This document shows, piece by piece, positions 45,174-57,100 of a DNA stretch of 64,000 bases. Made by a program: the position numbers and the translations under genes. This DNA is from Turritopsis dohrnii. Its lineage: Eukaryota > Cnidaria > Hydrozoa > Anthoathecata > Oceaniidae. Location: NCBI GenBank assembly GCA_027922465.2, contig BQMF02000254.1, positions 372,001 through 436,000 on the forward strand, in the 5' to 3' direction. The stretch's first letter is position 1; the number at the start of each line of letters is the position of its first letter. Below the pieces are notes generated by a model. That model saw only the letters and a list, made by a program, of their open reading frames with translations, was not told where the DNA came from and did not search any database.

Positions 45174-48100
45174 CCTGAAGGAACATATTCATGTGGTGCA
45201 CACTTTCAAGAATTTCGTGAAGTTATGGAATTAAGTGATGAGATCACCATCACCAAAAGAATCCCATTTAACTGGCATGCATTGACCCCAGTATATGCAC
45301 TCAGTGATCAGCACCCGCTAGAAAAGGATGGTTAGTGCAATATGTTTTATGAATGACCATCCTAAAAACTAATGAATGCAGTATGTTACTTTATAGTGTT
45401 TTATTCAAATCCATCTGACCTGTGAATCTTTTCGATGAGTATTTTTATCCAATCTGTATTTTTATTTTTTAACACGTCATAAGACCTTAATTTTATGTGT
45501 ACACTTCCACAGCTTTATACAATAATTCTTTTGTTTTATGAAATCCTTCAAATTGTTTTTCATATTTTAAATTTATTTATTTGTAATTGTATAAACTTCA
45601 TTCAAAGGTTGGCTAACTGTAATAATTTCCTTCACAGAGAACACATTATGTAACTTTGGATATTAGGACCAGATATTATTCATTTTTGATATAATTTCAA
45701 ACAAGACGTAACTATGTATGGTTATGATTTTGTGTTTACTAAATTTCTTGTGTTTTTGTCAGGTCGAGTGAAATCCAGCATACAGAGAGTTCGATTTCAA
45801 TGGAACAGTCTAGAGCAAAAACCATTTAAATATCCTAAATGTGAACTTGATGTGGCAATATTTAGGAGAACTTGTACATATATCCCCAAGTTTCAAGAGC
45901 AACAAGAAATATTCATTCGAAATTGTGGAAGATTTTATGTTCATTTTCTGCCCCCAACCATTACGATGCAATACAAACAGATAGTTTATGGTGGGCGGTA
46001 TTGTGGGAAATCTTTCAATGTGGCATCTAATAGTAAAATTGTTCTTATATTTATTTTAAGAAAAAACTGACAACATTAGCAACAATCTCTGGAAATATTT
46101 TGGTTTCTTTTTAGTCCCTCGACGTGATCAGTACAAAAACTACAAGCCAGTCAAAGATTTAACTCATTTCATATTTTCAAACTCTTCATTTGATGAATCA
46201 TCATCATTTATGTGTGAAGATACATCTATTGGTTCCAGCTGGGTCAGGATTTTGGACACAGAGAGTGTCTCCATGATGGTGCAGCAGCAATGTGTAGTTC
46301 GACAAAATTCTTCTTCAAAACACCAATGTGGTGGTTTGTATCATGCTTGGTTGTTGGAACAACATCCTGTTAAAGAACAAGGTGGGTGTCAAGTGTTTTT
46401 CAATGTGTTCTAACTTTATCTTGTATGTTATAATGTTCTTTGCTTCTTTTTTTTTTCTTTTTTAATCATCAAATTGGGATGCACACAATAATATTCATTC
46501 TAGTTATATTTTCGCGACTTGTTTGTATTTCAAATCCGAATGAATGCTCGTGCCAAGCTACATCACGTCTTCAAGTCATTAACTGTGGTGGTTTTTATGT
46601 TTATCGAAAGTTGCAAAGATTCCCATTATGTGGTGCAAGAGTTTGTACTGTTTATGATCCGAAAGGTAAATAAATAAATATGTTTCATATAATGCGATAC
46701 TGTATTAGAACATGAATCTTAAGTTTACCATTCTCTGCTAGCAACCATTACCCCTCAACCAACAACAACAACGACAACTACCACACAGGAAACAACAACA
46801 CCAATGACTACAACAAAGGATACAACAACACTAGCAGCTACCACACAGAACACAACAACACAGATGAATAACACACAGGATACAGCAGCACCAATGACTA
46901 CCACACAGAATGCAACAACCTTTAATGGATTGAATACAACGGAAGGAACAATCTCATCAGTTAAAACTATGACACCAACAACTGCCCCGGACACAACTAC
47001 TACCACACAAGTACGAATGACCACACCTGTACCAGAAGTGAATCTCTGTCAAAGCTATCAAACGATTAGTGATGAGACACGGATGTGGGGTAATAATGTT
47101 CTTGAGAATCGAAAATGTGACCGAAAATTTGAAAACCCTGTGCGATTTGTCTCACAAGAAGAGAAACCTTTGAAGCTGAAAGAAGGCTGCACGAAGAAAG
47201 ATTTCCCATACGCTTCTTGTCAATCCAACGGTTTAACCTGGCTAGAGGGAGGACACCCAAATGATACCGATAGAGCATATGAAAGATTTGTCTGCTTGTA
47301 CACATACCCAAATCGGTTAGTCCAATCACAAGAGCAGGAATGCAGCTGCTCTACTCGACAAGTAATACTGGTGCAAAAATGTGAGGTTGCACAAGAGACC
47401 TTTTAAGTATACCAATTGTCTCCGTTAGTTTCATCAACTGACTATTGTCCTGCTAGATATTGTTTGGAAAAGCAAGGTTTGTATTTTCTGATTATTTGTT
47501 CCAGGGAATGACATATTGAAATCGTTTCTCTATCGTATCTGGGTTAAGGGGGTTTTGGGCCTGGTAACGAAGGTATAATGTAGTCGGATACTAGTACTTT
47601 TCTAGTACTTTTCATGCTGCGTGTTACATCAAACGTTATTATTATTATGTTGAATGTTTAATGACAAACAAATTCTATTAACGTCAGAAACAGGAGACGC
47701 CCCAAAATGAACAAGGGGCTCAACGAATAAACACAAAAACAGAAACAAAGATCCTGTGCATGTAGCATAAAGCAATAACAATGGCATTCATCGGGTGTAT
47801 ATAGAGGGCGTTTATTAAAAAGGTTTTTCTCGGTGTTTATTTAGAAGCTTTTGCACCCGTTGACGCCACCACTGTTCCGCCCACAATTTCTCCAACAGGT
47901 AGAAATACTCATTTCTAATTTTTCATGAGTAGAGTCAATCTCAATGATAATTTTATTGCTGACTGTGCATGTTTGTTTAGATTTGATTGGTCCGTTCAAC
48001 ATTGAAGGCACGGCAAAGATTGAACAACCATTCGTAAACAACATTGGGTTAATACAGAAAGATTTTACGGACCCGTTATCGAAGATGTACAGGTTTTTAG

Positions 48101-51100
48101 TCAAAGCCACGCAACATGAGGTAAGAGATAAAAGGTTTTGATGACTTCCTAGAATTCTACCAATTTTTCAACGGAAAATGTTCGGTATAGAAAGTTTTGA
48201 TAAGCCACAAAACAGTCTGACATAACAACGTTACTTATATATTTGACTAAACATTTTTTTATAAGCAGCCAAGATCAGACTTTAGCAGTAATGTTGCTTA
48301 AAAAATGACCATTTTTTAGTAGTAATGTTGCTTAATTTGTTGTTGTATTAATTGAATATATATCTATTTCCAAGTGTTGAAAAACTCAAGTATCTAAGTA
48401 CAAGTCTAGTACTGCACCCTAGTGTAACAAGCTAGTGTAACAATTTTAAGAAATGTGCTGTAGCTATGCTAGGAGGATAGAAAAAGAGAAGGAGAAACAA
48501 CTCTATTATGTTTATAGAAAACAGCCGCGATGCGATAGCAGGTACCTTCATACAAAATATAATTTTAAAAATTAGCGGTTTCGTGCATAATTTAGTTTAT
48601 ACAAAAGAATAATTTGATCAACTTCAACACGATTGGTTTTTTAAGAAACAATATAGTTCGACGTTGATTGGCATAATTTCTCCTAACATATGAAACGCGA
48701 AAAATGTTTTGAGAAATCAGAAAGAAAATGGCAGCGTATGAAGAAGAAGACGAGAACGGTTTTGTGAATTGTGATTTTGAAATTGATGAAGATAAAGAGA
48801 TACCAATCGAGTTGCTAAATGAATTTGATGTATACGAAGATATTGAAATTGAAGTACCAGATGATTTAGACATAAATGAAATACAAGATGAGCTGCAACT
48901 GGCTGAGCTTCCCAAGATAACTTTTGTTGATGAAGAAGATATTTTTGTTAAAGGGAATAGAGCAACGGCAGCAAACTCTTTAGAATTGATTTGTAGTGTA
49001 TGTTCTCGACGTTTTAAGAAGAAGTTCTATTATGACAAACATGTGCTATCATGTGGTAAGCAATTTCATTTTATTTCAACCTCCCAAAGCTGTCCCCCCA
49101 CAAAACAAAAATTATATCTATATATATATCCTCTCAAAGTTTGTTCTTCATAAATCAACTTATTTAATTTATACGTAGATAATGGGACCAACATCAACAC
49201 TTACAATGCTGAAACTGCTAGTAGTAGTAACAAGCAAAGAAAGACCGACAAGCAACGTGAGTATATATTTTGTATGTTTAAGCCCTTTTCTGTAGTTAGT
49301 GTGTGGCCCATACCAAAACCCCTGGTGTGAGTATGAAGTTTATTATACCAGCATTCTGTAGGTAGAGTGATGGCTGTGTTTTATTTTTATTTTTGTAGAG
49401 CATATAAAGTTACAAGATGAAGAGTTCATAAATGCAGCTCATTTAATGGTCATCCAGTCCCTTTCAGATGTTCTAAATGATGTAAATTTAAAAATCGAAA
49501 TTGGCAATACCAAAACCCCTGGTAATACAGCGCAATTTTTGGCAGAGCAGTTGGTAACCAAGTTGCACAATCAGAAAAACATCACACTTGCCTTAGCCTC
49601 TACAGTGTATGATGTTATTAAAGCTCACCCTGTTGCAAAGCAAGCTGGATGTGAAATGTTGTGGCAACACATGCATCAGTTTTTCATAACAGACAAACTT
49701 AAATATCAGCTGGCTAATTTAATAGGAATAGATTTGCCGTCCAAACCATTCAACATCTTATTTTTTTCTTCAGTCACAAACTTGATGAAATATATTTTAA
49801 AACTTCAAAATGAAGCGAACAATACTGTAAAAATAATGGATATAGCTTTGACTAAAGAGGAACAACAAATTGTTTGTTATGTTGCAGGATTTATAGTCTA
49901 TTCATTATTGCAAAAATATCAGCGAATCATGAAACATAAAAATGTTTTGTCGTATGATTTTGCTTGTGCAGCTGTGGAGTTCCTAAATACTTTGAAAGTA
50001 AAAGGTATGGAAAAGCAGTCATCACTTGGATTTTTGGATTTTACCAGAACCTGGGTGAATCTTGTAAATAGAGGTGGACTAGTTATTGTGAATGATGATA
50101 TGTTTATCTTTTGTCGTCGTGTGGAAAACTCTGTCCGAAAAATTCTAAATTTGCAGTTAATAAAAAGTTATAGAGGCGCAGACATTCGTTTCACCATTGA
50201 GAAACAAATTGAAACGGACAACCTTATCGATGCAGCTTGGGAAAGTTTAGCTCGTAACTTGGCTAACAGAAGTCTTGCTGCGGTACTGAAGAAGCAAATT
50301 ATTAGAAAGTGGGTAGACATTAGAGCGAGAGCATATGTTACAAGTTATGTCCAAGTGCTTAGCAACTGCCAATAAAGAAAAAACAGAACAAAGCAAAATT
50401 GTTCTATCAAAAAGAACTGAACCAGCCATGCGCAAGAAACTCACATAAATATGTAATATAGACTGTTTGTCAACTCAACTGACTTCTCAGTTACATGGCA
50501 TATTATTTTTTTGTTTTGTCTCTTTCCTGGATATTGAGACTTTTATGATTCTTCCATCTTATTTTCTGCAGGACAATTTTTTTTATTTTTGTTTATTACA
50601 TTATATGTTGTTGTTTTTAAATCCGAGGTTTATTATCCCGGCGGGTAAATTTGTTGAAAAATCACTGCAAAAGAGTGTATTTCTATAGAAATATACCCAT
50701 AAATGGTCTTCGCCGTTGTGGTTTTTTGACGATTTTGCCCGCTGGAATATTTTAAAAAGTCACACTCTCACTGTTTCTTACAAAGTTCACTGTTTTTTTA
50801 ATGATTATATTTTGGGGCTAAATCTTCTTATTATACTAATTCGCATTGTGTGTCACACTTTTATTTTAGAGAGTGATATATTTAACTAAATTTTACGTAG
50901 GATTTTCTATATTGGCCGCGTAAAACCACGTAGATCGAGAACGTTTTTTCTCTGTGATGACGTCAGATTCTACTGTATCATTGATTTGACGTCAGTTTTT
51001 TTTATCAGTACATACAACTTTTATACGCTTACACGGGACACGGGTTCATTTTCGTAGTAAAACCGGTAAGAAATTTTTTGCCTGAAATGTATGTTGATTG

Positions 51101-54100
51101 CTTGAACATGCAACTGTATATATTTTGTGTTTCATTATTATTTCGGATTCATACGGAAATCGGAAGATCAAAACTTTCATGATTTTTTTCCCGAGCTCTG
51201 ATGCCCCTTAGTTACACGAACTCCCAGCCAGCACATTTATTAAAAAATCTCTGTGAAGGAGTGCACTCTCATGCGCAATTTCAATAAAAATGCTCTTTGT
51301 TGCAGTGACATTTGGCGATTTTGCCCACTGGGTTATAATTTACCTACACCCCACAATACGCACCCGTCTACCCCCACCGGTACTTCAACGACGAATGATT
51401 TAGTTAGAAGTTTTGCAACCTTTTAGGGATATTGGAATCAGAATTGTGACTCATTTACCTCCTCACGAGGTTGGCTGGGGCGGCCACATAAATTTGATGA
51501 CTGCCCGTCCAGCTTTTTCACCCTAACTCATGTTGCTTCTTCAACACATTTAAAAGCAGTCCACGAATCACAATAATCCACGCAGTTATGTAATTGTTTT
51601 CACGGGGGAATGACAAATTAAGCGATTTGATGGGTTGAACATTCCACCATTGTGAAAAACTGACCACAATAGGCATTTTACAAGTGGTTGGAAGAAGGAA
51701 AATTTAATTCAATGTAAACTCGATTTATTTAACAAGGATCATAAACGTTACTCCAGATCCGATAATGTTACTATGCATAAATCATAAACATAAAATCGAA
51801 AATACTAAATATATACAATACAAATACTAATGCATTTCACTTTTCCTTTGTGGTAACTTTCGTTTATCGTGTACGTCTAAGTGATGCGGACGAGTGTCTT
51901 GTCTGGTGTTGCCACGCAGACCTGTAATTAGTTCGTTACCCATAACATTAAGCGAAAGTTCTTGGTTACCAAATTGAAATAAAGTCGGGTTCTCATTACA
52001 ACCTCCAGCACTCCTTTGTCGCCCGAAATGTTGCTCCAACGGATCTTGAGAGAACTTGTCACTCATAAGAAACGATGCATCAGTTTCTTCCAGCAAGAGT
52101 CGGGACAGTTCGACGAACGATTTGACTAAAAAAAAAAGATTCATAGAGCCTTGATCTACAGGTTCACTTGATATTGGTATTGCCAGGTGCTGTTACATAC
52201 CTACTGGAACCTGCTTAGAATTTGAAGCAAAACCTGGCAAGTACCAACCCCCATCCTTGGCTAATGGCAGTATTAGAAACGCGTAATAACGTGCCTACAT
52301 ACAAGTTAAATAAAGAATAATAAGAAACATCAAAATTTATAAAATGCACCTGTTATTCTCCAACCATGTAATGTCTGCTTGCTCAGACAGAGCCTGTTTT
52401 TTTCTTCTTTTGTCATTCCGATCACTGCTTGTGCTTGATTTTCCCATTTGTTTAAGTAATTTTCCAAAAACTCTTCTTCTAAAAACTAAATAAAAGAAAT
52501 ATTATGGTTACAATTTTCTTTTTAAATCTCGAACAGGTTCCATAGGATACAATAAATACAATGAAACTAAAACCTGGCACTGTTTATGGAATGGAAAAGG
52601 CAGATTTTAGGGCTTTCTTGGTATTATTTTGCATAAAAAGCAAAGTGGACAAGATCAGACAATAAGGCAACTGTTCTCCAAGAAAACTGTGTCAATAATA
52701 TCTATTATATACCTTAAATCTCCAATCATCTGCACTTACATATGGTGCAAGCTCTGGCTTCCTTGATTTACGATGTTCATCCTTCTTCGAAACATTCAGA
52801 CAATCGAAGACTCTGTCAAACATTTCAATAAACTTGATAGTACCTGCAGTGTTATGCAGACCCTGTGCAGCCAAGCCTTTGGCAGTTGTCTTGCTTAGTA
52901 CCTAAAAATGCCAAGACTTAAGGAATAACTGAAACATGTTACGAATAGTAATTTACATAGTAAACTGGGAGAATGTTTACATACTTGAACTGCTAGTTTG
53001 ACTTGCATTCTAAGTCTAGGTGACAATTTGATGTGCTCCTCTTTAAGTTTGTAAAGCATCCTTAAAGCTGGTGCAGCACGATGAAGGCCCAAATCCCATT
53101 CATATACATTAACAATATGAACCCAACTTATGTCCATGCCATCAAGCTAAACAGAAATACAGCATAATTGACAAACCAAACATAGTAATGCGATTGACAT
53201 ATAGAATAGATTATATCAATTAATATTTTGGTATACTTACATGGAGATTTCTTGTATTCAGATTTCCAAAGGAATTTTCAAAACAGTTTCTTGTGGTCTT
53301 AATCAAATGACAATAGTCGGAAAACAAATAAATTTTTCGGTCTGGAGCAAACAAATTTGTAGTGAAATATTCATCTTCACCAGCCATTAAAGAATAAAAC
53401 TTTCTATTTGGGGATGCTCCATCTGACACAAACGCCCTGACATAAAATCCTATTGATTCCAAGATTTTAGTAGCCTCCCATGCACATGGATACAACTGTG
53501 CAGAGGTGAAACCAGTTGAAGCAAAGTACCCAAAAGGGTAAACCAAATCAGAGAAAATTCCACGAACCATAAATACCATGACATATGTTGCAAATTCTCG
53601 CTCTGCTATGTTATCTTCTCTACATGAATTTTGAAACTGCCGCAGTTCCTCGTTAAAATCGCCCATCTCAGTAAATCCAATAAGTTGCCCAGTGGACTTT
53701 CGAAAAACAAGGTCACTTTTAATTTTCATTTCATCAAAAACTATAGAAACGTTTTTTTGAAAGTCTGGTATTTCTTCTATTCTTGATTTTGTGATTAAGT
53801 TGGTAATGATATCTGGATTAAAACCAGTCATTGGATCTGTAAAGTGAATGTATTTTTTTAGGGTTTGCACACTTGGCAGTGTCAAAAATCCAATTCTTTT
53901 GTCAGACATTTGTTTGTATGCTGCTGGTGACTTATGAAATATACTAAGGCTCCAACGAATTATCAGTGGATGCCATCTCATTCCGCGTGAATCACATTTA
54001 GCGGCCATTTCCTGCTGCTGCTGCCATAGCAACCATTGAGGCGTTTCTTCATCAAAGCTGTTAACGCTATCTTTCATAATTGCTTTAAAAAACTGGTCTT

Positions 54101-57100
54101 GCCTTTCATCCAAAACTATACCATCTTTCTCAACATATTCTTTTACTCTAAAATTTAACTGAGCTACTTTTCGCAATTCTTCAGAACGTGATTGCTGGGA
54201 ATTCCTGTATCGCTCCTCGAGCTCTTGCCTTGACAAATATCTCACGTTTGCTGACGATGATGGTGAGGTAACATTTGATCTTGAATTTTCCCTGCTCCTG
54301 ATCATTCTCAACCGGTCCCTCAAACCCTTACAACTGTTGCATAACTTTGTGATATTGTCAGTTAAAAGACTGCAAATGGAGCTTCTGATCACACTGAAGT
54401 TGCCTTTTCTCAATTCCACCATGGTATCAGACTCTAAGTATGCAAACTCTGTTAAGGCATCACTTGATGGGAAAGGCACCTTGTATTCAAATTTTGCTTT
54501 AACAATATCTGGAAAATCAGTATTTCCACTGCATATATAAACATTATTCCATAAAGATGAAAAGTTGTTCATATTTTCATTATTCAGAACAACAGGAAAT
54601 CCAAATTTTTGCATTAAGTTGATATCAACTTCTCTTTCATAAACATGACATCTCCAGCTGTTATCCATGTTTATGGTAATTTTCAAAGTTATTTTGACGA
54701 CTTCTAAAGATGTGTCTGGTAATACATAAAGTCTTTTGATATTACTTATATTGGATAATTTTGTATATCCTATGTTATCCATTAAAAGATCAAGTTTTTT
54801 TATATGTAAACTGTCAGTGGCCTTTAGTTTATTAGTTGAACTTGAGGTAAAGCACAACAAACATGAGTCATCATGAGGAGAAAATGTACAAGCATTACCA
54901 ACATATTTCGGTGTAATTACCAATTTATTTAGTTTACGATTGCAACCATTACACAAATGCTTAGGAAACACATTTTCATCTTCTGTCAACACAGTAATAC
55001 TGTAACATGTTTCTATCAACTCTGCATACAAATTACATTCCTTTGGATTTACGTATCCTCTACTAGGCACAATCTTCCTTCCACACAACCGACATGTAGA
55101 TTTTAATATTTTTATGTGATTTTCCATATTACTAAAATGTAATATACATTTAAAAAGAATCAACACTACTTCATTATATAACATTCCATTTTTAAGAATC
55201 AATGTAGTAGTACCTATCTAGCTCTGTGAAATGAAATGGAAATACATGCAAGAACACCTCAAAATAAAGAACTGAAGTTGTTTTGTTTACATGTTCAATC
55301 AATAACCCCACTGTTGACGTATCATTTTAAATTATTAATTTATGCAAGAGAAATACACAGAGATACCCCAATATTAAATGCCTAATCTTAGGAGAAACCG
55401 AGAAGGCGTGCAATTAAAAATAAAATAAAACGATGGAAAAACATAATAGGAACGACATATCTTGCACGCCAATCATAGATATAAGTATTTATTCTTTAAT
55501 TACATGATCAGTCTTAGCACTTGTAGCAGCTTCCCAACGTCTTTCACAATACTCAAAATGGCCATTTCAGAATTTTATTTACAAGTTTCTTTGCTAAAAT
55601 AGATGCAGTGCTAATGTACCAGCATCCAGTGATGTTCTAAGTGAATTTTTCACATATTTTACTGGATCCGGGGCAATTTTAAAGGTTTTCATGTAGTTTC
55701 ATTTGAATAGGAGAAATTGGAAATTGATCAAGTATTTATAAAAAAAGCATGGGACGAGCGCATCGCGCGTAAGTATCTTTGAATTTAAAAACAAAGCCAA
55801 ATTTGAATAGAATTGAATAGCTTTGGAAATAGAGTTGTTTCTCCTTCTCTTTTTCTATCCTCCTAGAGCTATGCTAGTGCTGCATAATTTCAAAATTCCA
55901 TGTTGCTAATTTATCTAAGATTCTGGAAGTACTGTTGCTTAACTGTTTGAGAAAATTTACTAGTGTTGCTTATAAACGTGTTGCTTATAACGAAAAAACG
56001 TGTATTCTCAAGTGTAAAACAAAAGGTTTGGTCTGGGCAATCGAGATGTGTGTTCAACTAAAATGTATCCTGAAAGGTCAGGAATAAACAAATAAAATAA
56101 ATTGTTTGTTTTTAGCTAACGCAGAGGTTTGCAAGTGTCAAAGATGTGAAAAGCATTAAGATTTTAAAATTAAGGTTGGTAGCATGTTGAATCGGTTGCC
56201 GTAATTTTTGTCCTCCGCTAGAAAAACGAATAATGGCGGATATGATAATGAGAGATAATCGAGAAGAAAGAATGATTTATGAAAATTGCAAGATCTCACA
56301 CATTTTTAATCGTCATCTTAGGAAAGGCAGCATCATTGTACACTACCAGGTGATATCCGATAAAACCTTCAACATCACCGAGTTATCGGAAGCAATTCGG
56401 AAGAGCACGAACAGCAAACCGGATGTGGCTTATACGGATGGAGAGTTCACTTTGACAGGAAGATTGGATAACTCTCCAGCACAGTTTGACGGTACGTCTG
56501 AACTCTCCTCCACAGGTGCTATTTGATATAAAGGTTCTCGTGTATCAAATCACGATCAGCTAAAGTCTTTAAAGTTTTCTTACTGAAAGGCTGAGCTTGA
56601 GTGATGTTTCAATGGAGACTATGGTCATAAACATCAAGTTTCGCCTCACTTTTACTTTGAACAAGAACATATTTTTGTTACTTAGCAACATTCACTTGTC
56701 AGAGAAGTTTATTTAAGGTGGTACGGGAAGGGTAGCGAACGAAACATTTGTAGTTGCAGCTAGGGTTTGCAGCTGGGGTTTTGGAGGTGCGGTAAGTCCC
56801 ACCGAAGGGCGTCTGAAAATTTTGATTTTAAGAGTATTAAGATGTGGTCTTATTTAGTATTTAATTATCAAATAGCTTATAAAAATTCTGGTACGGCAAC
56901 CTGCTGTACATCCAGTTTATTTTTTCCATTCCGCAGTGAGATGAATAATAGCGATTAAAATCTTCAAAACGAGGCCATCCTTGTTGGCTTAGCCATAACA
57001 CCGTGACAAAACCAGCTTGGAAAGTCCGTTCAAAAGTGACGGTAAACGATGTTTTTGTCTAGATGTTGACGAATGTGCGATTGATCTGTGCCACAAGAAT

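Larger units (their letters stand above)
48469..55866. mobile_element. Complete P-superfamily transposon, 7.4 kb, two convergent genes
   Basis: The 39-bp inverted ends (CTAGGAGGATAGAAAAAGAG... at 48469-48507 and its exact complement at 55828-55866) are flanked by AGCTATG at 48462-48468 and 55867-55873, a 7- to 8-bp target duplication. Inside, a plus-strand accessory gene (48728-50375) and a minus-strand P-type transposase (51827-55127) face each other. Both are open, so the copy may be autonomous and young. It is inserted in an intron of the D8C/SEA/EGF gene. Confidence 0.9.

Noticed and set aside
46755..47024. Minus-strand frame rich in Val and Cys
   Set aside because: It is the reverse shadow of the Thr-rich linker encoded on the plus strand.
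52200..52294. Extra exon of the P-type transposase (frame [14 protein letters not shown])
   Set aside because: It has plausible splice sites, but joining it to the preceding exon in phase gives a stop; the preceding exon joins the last exon directly in phase and matches the family order.
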